DNA of 64,000 nt. Source: Marinagarivorans algicola. GTDB taxonomy: Bacteria; Pseudomonadota; Gammaproteobacteria; Pseudomonadales; Cellvibrionaceae. The notes under the pieces are model-generated. The model ran no database searches. It saw only the letters and a list, made by a program, of their open reading frames with translations, and had not been told where the DNA came from. Shown in pieces: positions 9,311 to 18,211 of this stretch; positions within the stretch are counted from its first letter, which is position 1, and each line of letters starts with the position of its first letter. The position numbers and the translations under genes were made by a program. The stretch covers positions 1 through 64,000 of the forward strand of contig NZ_LGAK01000030.1 of the NCBI RefSeq assembly GCF_001292705.1, written 5' to 3'.

Positions 9311-9344
9311 AGCTTTCTCTGGCAAACGATCTGGAATCGTATTT

Positions 9345-10040
9345 ATGAATTTTTTGCAAAGCCTCATCATCGGCCTTATTTTTAGCGTGGCACCTATGAC
9401 CTTATACGCAGGTAATAATTCCAGCGATCAACACCTATCACACGAAGGTAGTGCCGTGGCTCCAGTCAGCCCGATTACAATAGGAGTGCTTGGTGATAGT
9501 CTCAGTGCTGGCTATGGTATTAAAACAGAACAGGGCTGGGTAACTTTGCTCCAGCATCAATTAAAGCAAGCGGGCATCACAGCCAAAGTCATTAATAGCT
9601 CGGTCAGCGGCGCCACCACAGATGCGGGTCTGCAAATGCAAGCTGGGTTATTGCAAAACGCGCCCGATATTGTCATTTTAGCTCTTGGCGCTAACGATGG
9701 CCTACAGGGCAAGCCCTTAGCGCTCATCGAGCAAAATCTTAGTGTGCTCATTAGCCGCACCCAAAGCGCTGGTGCCAAGGTGTTATTGCTGGGTATACAA
9801 TTACCCCCTAACTTGGGGCGGCGCTACACAGAACCCTTTTTTGCGCAATATCGCACGCTGGCGCAACAGTACAATATCGCCCGAGTTCCTTTTTTTTTAG
9901 AGGGTGTCGCGGGTGTGCCAGACTTAATGCAAACTGATGGATTGCACCCTAATGCCCAAGCTCAACCATTGATTCTCAACAATATTTGGCCGGTTTTACA
10001 AACACTGATCGCGCAAGTCTCACCGCCTGACATCAAATAG
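9345..10040 (+). CDS. tesA: Arylesterase / acyl-CoA thioesterase I (SGNH hydrolase)
   Basis: Block I GDSLSAGYG has the catalytic Ser at residue 52. ALGANDGL supplies the oxyanion Asn, and DGLHPNAQAQ supplies the Asp-His pair, giving the full SGNH set. I start at ATG 9345, which yields MNFLQSLIIGLIFSV, a Sec signal peptide. The longer open frame from 9219 runs through the ybbA start and lacks a signal. The enzyme is therefore periplasmic, 231 residues, the usual TesA size, and hydrolyses acyl thioesters and esters. The divergent tesA/ybbA-ybbP arrangement is the same as in E. coli and supports the symbol. Confidence 0.9.
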   Translation: MNFLQSLIIGLIFSVAPMTLYAGNNSSDQHLSHEGSAVAPVSPITIGVLGDSLSAGYGIKTEQGWVTLLQHQLKQAGITAKVINSSVSGATTDAGLQMQAGLLQNAPDIVILALGANDGLQGKPLALIEQNLSVLISRTQSAGAKVLLLGIQLPPNLGRRYTEPFFAQYRTLAQQYNIARVPFFLEGVAGVPDLMQTDGLHPNAQAQPLILNNIWPVLQTLIAQVSPPDIK

Positions 10041-10087
10041 TCATATTCATGCGCTAGAGTGGGGGTTTTACTAATACTCAGACTCTC

Positions 10088-10753
10088 ATGCACCTGCCGC
10101 TACTTGTCACACCAGCAACCTGCCAACGCCTATACCATACTTTGATCATTTTTTGTATTGCGATGAGTTATGCCATGCACAGCACCGCGGCAAATAATAC
10201 AGCCGCCACGTGCTTTGATGGTGTTGGCAATATTTTTAAGGACTGCATCGACCCAACGTGGCAACGAGCGTTTACGGCACAAAAAGATACCCAATGGCAA
10301 ATTATCCATGTAGGGCGCCATCATAACCGCGTATTAGACATCCAATTTAATGGTAGCAAAAATCAACGCTTTGGCATCACTGCAGGTCCGCACTCCAATC
10401 CCAATACACCTCATAGCTGGCTTGACCTAACGGCATTTAAATCAGGTCAATTGCATTTTGATATTCGTATTATCGACTTTGCCCACAACATTAATGGCTT
10501 AGAGATTAGCTTAGACTGTGGCCGCAATTGCACCAGTGAGCCACTAGACATTAACCCCGCACAGCAAGGCCAGTGGCAATCGGTGAGCATTGACATACAG
10601 CGCCTTATCACGCGCGGGCTTGAGATTACACAAGTACACACAGGCTTTGCAATACAACCCGTCGCCGGCGAGCAACAAGGTGTACATATACAGCTCGACA
10701 ATATTCGCCTTGAGGCTAATATTCCAGCCCCGATGGACTTGGTGGTACTGTAA
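10088..10753 (+). CDS. Exported protein of unknown function with a beta-sandwich, possibly sugar-binding, domain
   Basis: I do not recognise a named family with certainty. A hydrophobic segment near residues 17-35 ending HSTAANN suggests a signal peptide, after a longer than usual n-region. The mature part has alternating strands with the phrases WLDLTAFKSGQLHFDIRI, then LDCGRNC, then WQSVSIDIQRLI, ending with IQLDNIRLE. This is the layout of jelly-roll domains that follow ExoP-like glycoside hydrolases or occur in CBM-like modules. Four cysteines are present, including C-x3-C in DCGRNC. It follows tesA by 47 bases on the same strand, so co-transcription is possible. No catalytic motif is seen. 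Confidence 0.55.
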   Translation: MHLPLLVTPATCQRLYHTLIIFCIAMSYAMHSTAANNTAATCFDGVGNIFKDCIDPTWQRAFTAQKDTQWQIIHVGRHHNRVLDIQFNGSKNQRFGITAGPHSNPNTPHSWLDLTAFKSGQLHFDIRIIDFAHNINGLEISLDCGRNCTSEPLDINPAQQGQWQSVSIDIQRLITRGLEITQVHTGFAIQPVAGEQQGVHIQLDNIRLEANIPAPMDLVVL

Positions 10754-10797
10754 GTCAGACGGGTAAATAACTATTAAACAGTACGCTCAAAACGCTA

Positions 10798-11169
10798 TTA
10801 AAGCGTATCATCTCCAGGCGCTGCCATATGTACGGTGCGAGTCATATCGATGTTGGCACCATCGATAAACTGAAATTCATTAAAGCCAAAACGCACAACA
10901 TCATTATTAACTAATTTATGTTTTTTTTGCGCCGGCAAGTTATTGACAAAGGTACCATTGGTACTGCCGAAGTCCTCTACAAACACATCCAAATACTCTT
11001 CAAAATCTTGATTTTTCTCAATTAAAAAATGCGCATGGGCGCCACTGACTGCAGGGTCTTGAATAACAATATCATTATCAGGCTGACGGCCAACCGTGGT
11101 CACCCCAAGGCTTAATTCAAAGCGGTGTACAACAACACCATCGACCATTTGAGCAATTATTGCAGACAT
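10798..11169 (-). CDS. FHA-domain protein
   Basis: Nearly all 123 residues form a forkhead-associated domain. VGRQPDNDIVIQDPAVSGAHA contains the Gly-Arg and Ser-x-x-His phosphothreonine-binding residues, and DFGSTNGTFVNN supplies the conserved Ser-Thr-Asn-Gly loop. FHA domains bind phosphothreonine peptides. The gene lies 57 bases downstream of a Ser/Thr kinase on the same strand, so it probably reads out that kinase, either as its substrate or as an adaptor bound to the phosphorylated kinase. The C-terminal MTRTVHMAAPGDDTL tail carries Thr residues that could be phosphorylated. No effector domain is attached. Confidence 0.88.
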   Translation of the reverse strand: MSAIIAQMVDGVVVHRFELSLGVTTVGRQPDNDIVIQDPAVSGAHAHFLIEKNQDFEEYLDVFVEDFGSTNGTFVNNLPAQKKHKLVNNDVVRFGFNEFQFIDGANIDMTRTVHMAAPGDDTL

Positions 11170-11226
11170 ATTGAGTACCTATAAATATATTGATGTGCAA
11201 TTTTCGATTCACAATCAACGACTCAA

Positions 11227-13719
11227 TTAGAGTAGCCGCCAATTTTTCGCTTCATCTTTAAAATCGCGTATTATCGCTTTATTCAGTGTAAAAGCCATAT
11301 CGCTTGCACTACTAAAGCGCTCTGTCGTCTTCTTTTTAAGTGCACGATTAACAATTCGCGCAGCGCTTGCCGGTAAAGCCTTGTTGAGTGTGCGTACAGA
11401 CTCCGGCCTTGCATATAACACTGCCTGCTGAATTTCAGCAATACTCCGACCATCAAAAGGTGGCGAGCCGCACAATAATTGATGCAATGTGGCTCCTAAA
11501 CTAAAAATATCGGTTTGCGCAACAACACTGTGCCCCTTTAGTTGCTCTGGCGCCATATACAATGGGCTGCCCATAATTTCGCCGGTTTCGGTATGAGCCG
11601 CATCTAACCATTTCGCGATACCAAAATCAGTCACCTTGACATCAAAAGTTTCGCGATTATAAATAATATTGCCCGGCTTAATATCACAATGAACAATTTT
11701 GTGTTGATGCGCAAACGCCAAAGCCTCAGCGACCTTTAAGCCTATCCAATAAACCTCTGCAACAGGTAATAAGTGACCTTTTGTTACATAATCGGTCAAG
11801 GGCTGACCTCGCGCTAAATCCATAGCAATATAAGCCCAATTTTCTTGCTTTCCTACGTCAAAAACAGAGACAATATTTGGATGATTTAACTTGCCCACTG
11901 TTTTAACCTCAGCTAAAAAACGATTATTTACTTTGCTTTGGTTTTGTGAACTAAACACATTAAGATTAAGTGTCTTGAGAGCAACATCCCGAGTAATCAC
12001 AGGATCAAAACCCTCATATACGATACCACTGCCACCGTGCCCGAGAACGCTGCGCACATGGTAACGACCGAGCTTTTCAAGTGCTCCACCTGTGCTGACC
12101 CCTGCGCCTGCAATCACTTGCGTTTGATCAGCGGTAACTGTCGCCACTGGCACCTGCAAGGCTGATTCACACTCAACCAATTTTTGCTTAACCTGCTTAA
12201 AAGTGGCCGCACGTTTATTTAATAATCGCCATACAGGTAAAGCCTCTTTTACAGCACCATCACCTAATAAGGCGTCGGCAATTTTATAATAATATTTTAA
12301 ACTGTGTTTATCGAGCGGCACCTGCTTAATCAGCTTTAATGCTCTTACATAATGCCCATCATGGTAGCTTAGACGTGCAGACATTAAAGCCAGCTTTTGC
12401 ACCTTTTTTTGAAGACCCACATCCAATTGCCTTCTAACGCGCCAAACAAGCATTAATAAAAAAACAATGCCCATCACCGCTAACACATCACCCATAGGTA
12501 ACCAATAAAAAGCAAAGTAAGGCGTTGATAGCTGTGCAATCGTACAACCGGCAGCAAACACCGTAAAAAACCCAACGAAACTAAATACCGATAATCTTGG
12601 CAGTACAATAAAGCAAGCCATTAACAACACAATATAAATTAGCCACTTCAATAAGGGGATTAATACCGGCTGCGTTAAATAGGCACCATCATTAATCGCC
12701 GATAATATTTGTGCCGTATTTTGCAACTCAGCGCTTTGATCGCGACCAATTAACACCCAGCCTTTTAAATTGTCGGCCCGTAAAGCCGCTGCTAGTGTTA
12801 GCTGTGCAACCGGCGCTGTTACCCCCACCGCATTGCCATACAACGGGACAACACTGCCATCAAAACTAATGGCTAATGTTTTGCCGCCAAGTACAACGGG
12901 TGTACCTTGTTGCCAAGTCATGACACCCCTTGCCCCATCTGTACCTAAGCGCAACAAACGCAACAAAAAGCTTTCATAGACCACCGCATCTTCGCCTTGC
13001 ACCAATAAGGGAGCAACCAAACTCGGCGCGGGTAGCAAAAACTGCTGAATAGGGGAGGAGGAGATAATTTCTCGGTATGACTCATCGATAATGGGCCATA
13101 AATGCGATAGCCATGATTCAGCAAAGTCTAACTGCGCAGTCAAATCGACTGGCTGTACAGGAATTTTTGTATGTTCAGCACCAGACACCACGCCACCGCC
13201 AACAACGAGATTTTCTTTAGCGGCAACCACGAAACTATTGCGCGCCTTGACAGCCCCTTTAAGGTCGCTCATCAAGGCGGCGGGTTTAATCCGTGCTTGT
13301 TGTGCCCACGCCGCCACGAGTTTTTCGGCGCGCCCCTGAATAAGCATCAAAGGCTGCTCGGCAATGAGTGCGAATACAGGCTTATTAACCGCCTGTCGCA
13401 CAGTGGGGTCAGCAGCCGTGGTTTCCAACTCTGCTGCTACTTTCGCTTTTTGTAGTAGACGATAAAAACTATCGGTACCGGCAATATCAGCTAACCAAGC
13501 TTCGTACTCAACATCGGGGACATGCACCACTGTGATACTGGTGTTCGGGCGAGGATAGTCTATAAAGTCAATCGCCGTTTGCAATAAAAACGTATCGATT
13601 GCGTCACCGGCACGCTCAACCACTTTAGGCGTAAAGCCTGCCGCCATGGCCAATAAAAGCAATGTCACTAGCAAGCGAATACCTATCACTCGGTTAATAA
13701 GCTGCGCACCTATACTCAC
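11227..13719 (-). CDS. Membrane Ser/Thr protein kinase with CHASE2-type sensor domain
   Basis: The 830-residue protein has an N-terminal membrane helix (about 12-30). A long extracytoplasmic region with the CHASE2-like start LLQTAIDFIDYPRPNTSI follows, then three close transmembrane helices (about 345-425) and a helical TPR-like segment (about 435-510). A Hanks-type kinase domain occupies about 552-815. Kinase motifs are complete: GHGGSGIVYEG glycine loop, VALKTL lysine, HCDIKPGN catalytic loop (HCD instead of HRD), DFGIAKW and MAPEQ. CHASE2 domains sense unknown extracellular cues. The FHA gene 57 bases downstream is its likely partner. The glycine-rich linker before the kinase (AGAGVSTGG) is probably flexible. 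Confidence 0.9.
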   Translation of the reverse strand: MSIGAQLINRVIGIRLLVTLLLLAMAAGFTPKVVERAGDAIDTFLLQTAIDFIDYPRPNTSITVVHVPDVEYEAWLADIAGTDSFYRLLQKAKVAAELETTAADPTVRQAVNKPVFALIAEQPLMLIQGRAEKLVAAWAQQARIKPAALMSDLKGAVKARNSFVVAAKENLVVGGGVVSGAEHTKIPVQPVDLTAQLDFAESWLSHLWPIIDESYREIISSSPIQQFLLPAPSLVAPLLVQGEDAVVYESFLLRLLRLGTDGARGVMTWQQGTPVVLGGKTLAISFDGSVVPLYGNAVGVTAPVAQLTLAAALRADNLKGWVLIGRDQSAELQNTAQILSAINDGAYLTQPVLIPLLKWLIYIVLLMACFIVLPRLSVFSFVGFFTVFAAGCTIAQLSTPYFAFYWLPMGDVLAVMGIVFLLMLVWRVRRQLDVGLQKKVQKLALMSARLSYHDGHYVRALKLIKQVPLDKHSLKYYYKIADALLGDGAVKEALPVWRLLNKRAATFKQVKQKLVECESALQVPVATVTADQTQVIAGAGVSTGGALEKLGRYHVRSVLGHGGSGIVYEGFDPVITRDVALKTLNLNVFSSQNQSKVNNRFLAEVKTVGKLNHPNIVSVFDVGKQENWAYIAMDLARGQPLTDYVTKGHLLPVAEVYWIGLKVAEALAFAHQHKIVHCDIKPGNIIYNRETFDVKVTDFGIAKWLDAAHTETGEIMGSPLYMAPEQLKGHSVVAQTDIFSLGATLHQLLCGSPPFDGRSIAEIQQAVLYARPESVRTLNKALPASAARIVNRALKKKTTERFSSASDMAFTLNKAIIRDFKDEAKNWRLL

Positions 13720-14309
13720 AGGTCACCACATCTTAAAATTGTGCATACTGCGTATGTACATGCATTTTTTATCATTTAATCTTGCTCGACAGATTTCAAT
13801 TTATCCACACCTAACAGCCTGTATTATTACAATGCTTGCGATCATCGCTCACTTTATCCATAAGTGCCTGCATTACATCTATACTCAAAACTAACTACCG
13901 GTTATACAGGTAAAACTAACGCTTCATGTATTAAAAAATAAACGCACAAATAATGAAGTAGCGCAACCGCCTAAGGTATCAAAAACCGAGCACCGGCAGA
14001 AGGTTTGAAATCACAGATAGATAAAAAATAATTATTTAGGGGTCGCGAAAATCAGCACCTATGAATCATTACTTGGGCCACCCAAACCACCTATGATTTT
14101 TACCCCTTGACTGTATACTCCAGCAAAGTCTAATTTATATTCCCCTATACAGGTGCATCGCATTACCCTTGCTGTCTCTACGAGGCCTCGAGCTTACTTA
14201 AATACCCAGACAAAAATCCATAAACACGCCACCAAGTCAGGTTTGTCAGCTTGACTGAATAGTTGCGAGAAAGGCGTTTGCTCAGTAATACTCGCTCAGA
14301 CACGATAAA
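13720..14309. other. Intergenic region upstream of the Ser/Thr kinase
   Basis: About 590 bases separate the diguanylate cyclase stop from the kinase start, both on the minus strand. I see no convincing gene. A short plus-strand frame (13646-13894) starts inside the kinase gene, is mostly its shadow, and has no domain. An AT palindrome, AAATAATTATTT, lies at about 14026-14037. The region probably holds the kinase promoter, but I cannot place it with confidence. Confidence 0.5.
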
Positions 14310-15617
14310 TCACTCATCTGCAGAAGCCATTACACGATTGCGGCTTGTTCGCTTTGCCTTGTACAGTGCTTCATCTGCGCGCTTAAACAGGTTTTCGAGG
14401 CTTTCATTGACCTGTATCGCGGCCACACCAAAACTGGCTGTAATCGGTATACTCACGCTGAAGTTATGTCGCTCTATTAATCGACGAAGTTTTTCGGCTA
14501 GCGCAATCGTTTCACTGAGCTCACTATTACAGCACACCAACAAAAACTCCTCACCACCCCAGCGCGCAAACCAATCAGATGCACGTACATTTCGTGTCAC
14601 CAACGATGACAATTCGACAAGCACATTATCACCTGCGGCATGCCCTTGAGCATCATTCACACGCTTAAAATGATCTAAATCCAATAAAATAATGGATAGA
14701 CGCTTGGCACTAACATGCCATTCATTTAAAGCGTCTACCAAAGACTCTTCTACACCCTCGCGATTAAATGCACCCGTGAGTGGGTCACGCTTTGCTTTAA
14801 CCTCCATATTTTTGGCTTGCTTATCTAGCAAAGTATTTAACTGCGTTAGTTCACTTTCTTTAAAATGGCGATCATTGAGTTCTTTTTTTAGGCTCATGAC
14901 GCGAAAGCCTAAAAAACCTAAAATAAAAATTATCCACGCTGTAATGATGCCTAAATACCAGCTTTCTGTCGATATTAACTGTCGCTTAAATTCAATACGA
15001 TCTAACATGAAATCATGCACACCAAAGTCTTGACCCGAACCGGTTTGAATTTCAATGATCACAATATTTTTAAAATCAGAATAAGAATGGCGCAGCGGAA
15101 TTTCATGCTCTTGCAGCCACCAATCTGCCACCGAAAAATCTGAAAAGCTCAATTCTAAATAACCACTTTCATCCAATAATTCTTTTTCAAATTCTAGTGC
15201 ATTATATTTTGTTGATTTCAACACATCATCGCGACTGTAGGCAGGGTCATAATTACGCAAAAACACGCGAATCGTTTTAGCAGGGCCATCATAGCGCAAC
15301 CATAATCGCATCGATTTATAATTACTCAAATTAACGCCATCAACAAAGCTGTTATTAAGATAAAGCTCATGGCCGCAATAGGGGTAATTAAAGCCCTCTT
15401 TAATAATGCATTGCCACTGATCCTGATCTTTATCAAGCCAATGTACCTCGCTAAGACCGCCATTTAGCACATCGTCATAAATACGCCGCGTATGACCTTC
15501 ACGAGGATCAATAACATGGCTAGAAACCAATATCCAAGGCCGCAATACAACAGCCAATACGGTTACCACCACCAAAGCAAGCAGTTTTTTTTCTGTTTTG
15601 AGTAGTAGACTTAGCAT
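14310..15617 (-). CDS. Membrane diguanylate cyclase with extracytoplasmic domain
   Basis: A signal-anchor helix at about residues 11-30 and a second helix at about 220-240 bracket a periplasmic domain of roughly 190 residues. A GGDEF domain follows, with DPLTGAFNREG at its start and an intact GGEEF active site near residues 355-359. RASD lies five residues before it, matching the RxxD product-inhibition site, so this should be an active, feedback-inhibited cyclic-di-GMP synthase. The periplasmic part (SNYKSMRLWLRY and IRVFLRNYDP) resembles carbohydrate-binding beta-sandwich folds, suggesting a ligand sensor. It is downstream of the receiver-PP2C and STAS genes, like HsbD near HsbR/HsbA in Pseudomonas. 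The 445-base gap suggests its own promoter. Confidence 0.9.
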   Translation of the reverse strand: MLSLLLKTEKKLLALVVVTVLAVVLRPWILVSSHVIDPREGHTRRIYDDVLNGGLSEVHWLDKDQDQWQCIIKEGFNYPYCGHELYLNNSFVDGVNLSNYKSMRLWLRYDGPAKTIRVFLRNYDPAYSRDDVLKSTKYNALEFEKELLDESGYLELSFSDFSVADWWLQEHEIPLRHSYSDFKNIVIIEIQTGSGQDFGVHDFMLDRIEFKRQLISTESWYLGIITAWIIFILGFLGFRVMSLKKELNDRHFKESELTQLNTLLDKQAKNMEVKAKRDPLTGAFNREGVEESLVDALNEWHVSAKRLSIILLDLDHFKRVNDAQGHAAGDNVLVELSSLVTRNVRASDWFARWGGEEFLLVCCNSELSETIALAEKLRRLIERHNFSVSIPITASFGVAAIQVNESLENLFKRADEALYKAKRTSRNRVMASADE

Positions 15618-16062
15618 TATTTATTTTACTCGCACGCCACTGTACTAGGTAGCCAACCCGCACTCTCTTTAATTAATATAAAGGCTATTCAATACAGAAT
15701 AAGCAATCTGCGCCGTAAAAAATGTGTTAAACGTTAAAGCAACATTGCTGAATAGACTCTTATTTACATAAACTTAGATCGCTTAGCTGTTAGCCATTAA
15801 TTGATTATATTATTCACTGCATCACTATTAACAGCCCATGTATTAAAAAACCCCACAACTGGGGGCATCCAATAGAGGACTACAACAGCTACTTTTTTCA
15901 CACCAATAGCTATGCAGTCATTACGTAAATCTTTACGATGAATACTAAACTGCTACTCGCGCTGTTAGCATGTACTGTAATTAGCGCTTATTATTAACAC
16001 TCACTATAAATACTATTTAAGGCTGTCACTCATCATTATTTTTGGCCAGTGACCTTCTATAG
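15618..16062. other. Intergenic region between the STAS and diguanylate cyclase genes
   Basis: This 445-base stretch likely holds the promoter of the diguanylate cyclase (minus strand). On the plus strand it contains a 14-base dyad, CGTAAATCTTTACG (15924-15937), directly before a tiny open frame described separately. I see no larger gene and no recognisable riboswitch. Confidence 0.5.
15938..15997 (+). CDS. Tiny 19-residue hydrophobic open frame (doubtful)
   Basis: An ATG opens a frame encoding MNTKLLLALLACTVISAYY and then a stop. Lys, a leucine-rich core and LLAC look like the start of a lipoprotein signal peptide with nothing after it. It has no clear Shine-Dalgarno sequence; a 14-base dyad abuts the start codon. 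It could be the remnant of a lost lipoprotein gene, a leader peptide or chance. I list it only because the composition is unusual for random DNA. Confidence 0.2.
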   Translation: MNTKLLLALLACTVISAYY

Positions 16063-16542
16063 CTAGTTACCTTCCAGGCTCTCGACAAGCGCCTTAAAGG
16101 CTTGATTATTGTGTTCATTGAGCGACATTAAAACCTTATGTGCATCCAAAACTTGGCGCTTAAAGCAATCTTCTGTGCCTTCTTCGCACTCTAATGCTTC
16201 AGCATTGACGTCAGCGCCATCGCAGCCAAGACTAATGATAAAAATATCCTCAAAACCCATAACATCAAGTAGTCTGAGCATCCCTGTCGATTCAGATAAA
16301 AGCACAGGCTTACTCATGTGCGCTTTCATACAGCGCAGTGCTATTTTTGCCATCAAGCCCAGCGTGGTGCTATCAACTGCGACCGCCTGCCTTAAATCAA
16401 AAACTACCGTATGGAACGCTGAATCTTCGAACATTGCATTAATAAACTTATCAAATGATAAGCACAGCACCATTCTGACATCGCCGATTAAACGAATAAC
16501 ATAGGAGCCATCACTGCTTGCTACTAAAATTTGACCTGCCAT
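16063..16542 (-). CDS. STAS-domain anti-anti-sigma factor (HsbA-like)
   Basis: The N-terminal 110 residues form a STAS fold. TVVFDLRQAVAVDSTTLGLMAKIA contains the conserved Asp-Ser region where the partner kinase phosphorylates anti-anti-sigma factors. A 50-residue helical tail follows. The total of 159 residues matches Pseudomonas HsbA, which has the same tail. It lies 23 bases downstream of the receiver-PP2C gene, so they are almost certainly one operon. In the Hsb system unphosphorylated HsbA sequesters the anti-sigma factor FlgM, and phosphorylated HsbA engages the cyclase HsbD. Whether this applies here is inference, since neither FlgM nor a kinase domain is in the window. Confidence 0.8.
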   Translation of the reverse strand: MAGQILVASSDGSYVIRLIGDVRMVLCLSFDKFINAMFEDSAFHTVVFDLRQAVAVDSTTLGLMAKIALRCMKAHMSKPVLLSESTGMLRLLDVMGFEDIFIISLGCDGADVNAEALECEEGTEDCFKRQVLDAHKVLMSLNEHNNQAFKALVESLEGN

Positions 16543-16565
16543 TCAACTTATACCGCTTATAGAAT

Positions 16566-17846
16566 CTACATACCAACCGGTAATGAAGAGTCCTGAATTA
16601 ATACCATCGCAATGTCATCAGGCGCTTCTTGATCCAACTCCAAGCCCAAACCAGAAGCGATAGCATCTAATGAGAGTGTAGTTGCTAGGCGCCCCCCTGT
16701 ATCTTCAACACCAGAAGAAGACGGCTCTTGACTCACACAGGTTTTAACAGCCGCTAACAATCGCTGCTCCTTATCAAGCAAGTCACTATCAGGGAGTGTC
16801 TCTAAAATACCATCTGAAAAAATCACCAACTGAAACCCCTTGGGTAACTTAACTGTATTCACCCACCAAGTGGCATTTTCAAATAAGCCCACAGGCTTAC
16901 CCTTTCCTTCTAAGAATTCCACCTCTCCCTCGGGGGTAATCAATAAAGGCAGCGGTAAGTGCCCAGCAATCACATAAGACATTTCTCGTGTATTAGCATC
17001 AATCACGCCCACTACACTGGTTAAATGTGAAAAAAACCTCGATTGCATTAATTCGCGATTAACTACCTCCAGTAATTGTGCAGGTACGTCTTTAAATGCA
17101 TGCACGTCCTGGAACAGCTGCCGCTCTCGAAACAACCGGCGCACCAACTGCTTTAGCCAAACAGTCACAAACGCCGAAGAAGCGCCATGCCCCGAGACAT
17201 CCGTTAAGTAATAAGCGATGTAGCGCTGGTGTATATAACCATAATCAATAAAATCTCCACTTAAATACAGTGAAGGTAAAATACGATGACTTAAAGTCAT
17301 ACCACCATAGCTAGCCGGCGTGATGGGTAATAAATTACGCTGCACTTGCTTGGCTGCTTGCTGATCACGCTCTAGCAGTTGCACAGTATGTAGCAATTCT
17401 TGATTCATCGCCTCTAAACGCGCTTTATAAGCCTCGTTTTCCTGCTTGAGTAAGCGCATATTCAACGCCTGATCAACAGCATGCACTACCACATCAAAGT
17501 CTAATATGGGCTTGATGAGATAATCAGCAGCCCCTAAGCGCAGCGCCTGAGCAACATCAGAAACATTACCAATACCCGACATTAAAATAACAGGCACGGG
17601 GTTGTCGAGCTGATTTACCGCACGCAAAAGCTCAAGCCCCGATAACTCGGGCGAGCGTAAATCTGTAATCACAATATCTGGCGATTCATACTCCAAGTAA
17701 TCGCGAGCACAAACAGTGCTATCAAATGTGACGACATTTAAACCACATTCGTGCAAATAAACCTGAAGCCGGTCTCTTGTATAAAGGTCGTCATCAATTA
17801 AAACAACAGTTTTACCCATCGCTTTTGCCTTGAAGGCTTGATTCAT
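16566..17846 (-). CDS. Response regulator with PP2C-type (SpoIIE/RsbU) phosphatase domain, HsbR-like
   Basis: Residues about 12-130 form a receiver domain (LIDDD acidic pair, ITDLRSPELSG phosphoacceptor Asp, YLIKPI Lys). A coiled-coil linker spans about 130-175. A SpoIIE-type PP2C phosphatase runs from about 178 to the end, with GDFIDY, DVSGHGASSAF, IFSDGILE and PDDIAMVLI metal-ligand motifs. It would dephosphorylate the STAS protein encoded next. Pseudomonas HsbR has an additional C-terminal HATPase/anti-sigma kinase domain. This protein stops at 426 residues, right after the phosphatase, and lacks it. The opposing kinase must therefore be another protein. Phosphorylation by an unlinked histidine kinase is expected to control the phosphatase. 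Confidence 0.9.
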   Translation of the reverse strand: MNQAFKAKAMGKTVVLIDDDLYTRDRLQVYLHECGLNVVTFDSTVCARDYLEYESPDIVITDLRSPELSGLELLRAVNQLDNPVPVILMSGIGNVSDVAQALRLGAADYLIKPILDFDVVVHAVDQALNMRLLKQENEAYKARLEAMNQELLHTVQLLERDQQAAKQVQRNLLPITPASYGGMTLSHRILPSLYLSGDFIDYGYIHQRYIAYYLTDVSGHGASSAFVTVWLKQLVRRLFRERQLFQDVHAFKDVPAQLLEVVNRELMQSRFFSHLTSVVGVIDANTREMSYVIAGHLPLPLLITPEGEVEFLEGKGKPVGLFENATWWVNTVKLPKGFQLVIFSDGILETLPDSDLLDKEQRLLAAVKTCVSQEPSSSGVEDTGGRLATTLSLDAIASGLGLELDQEAPDDIAMVLIQDSSLPVGM

Positions 17847-18211
17847 CGAATTACCATTGCCTCATCAAAGTGCATTAAAAACGCATCAGAAAACGCATTA
17901 AAAGAATGCAAAATGCTCCATCAAAAATAAATTCTGGTCATTGTCCGTAACCATCATGCCGCAAATATCGACCCTAGCCGCGCAGTGGTAACACTACCCT
18001 CTCTTACAGGGCCATGCAAGCGCTCTAAAACCAAAAAAATGGCGCCAAAAGAATCATTGCGCATTCACAATACACATCGATCACTTTGGTGGATTGATCT
18101 TTGCGAGTAATCAAGTCATATCCCGTAGCGTCAAAGCTACAGCGACACAATATTTAATCGAAATACAGTAGCGCCCAAGCCCACAACCGCGGACACTAAA
18201 GAGGAAGAGCT
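17847..18211. other. Divergent promoter region between the receiver-PP2C and PilZ genes
   Basis: The two flanking genes point away from each other, so this 365-base stretch must hold two promoters. I cannot assign either with confidence. GAGGAAGAGCT before the ATG at 18212 is a strong ribosome-binding site for the PilZ gene. No coding frame of interest is present. Confidence 0.5.

Noticed and set aside
13646-13894. Plus-strand frame overlapping the Ser/Thr kinase start and intergenic region
   Set aside because: The first half is antisense to the kinase gene, no domain or ribosome-binding site is seen, and the composition is that of a shadow frame.
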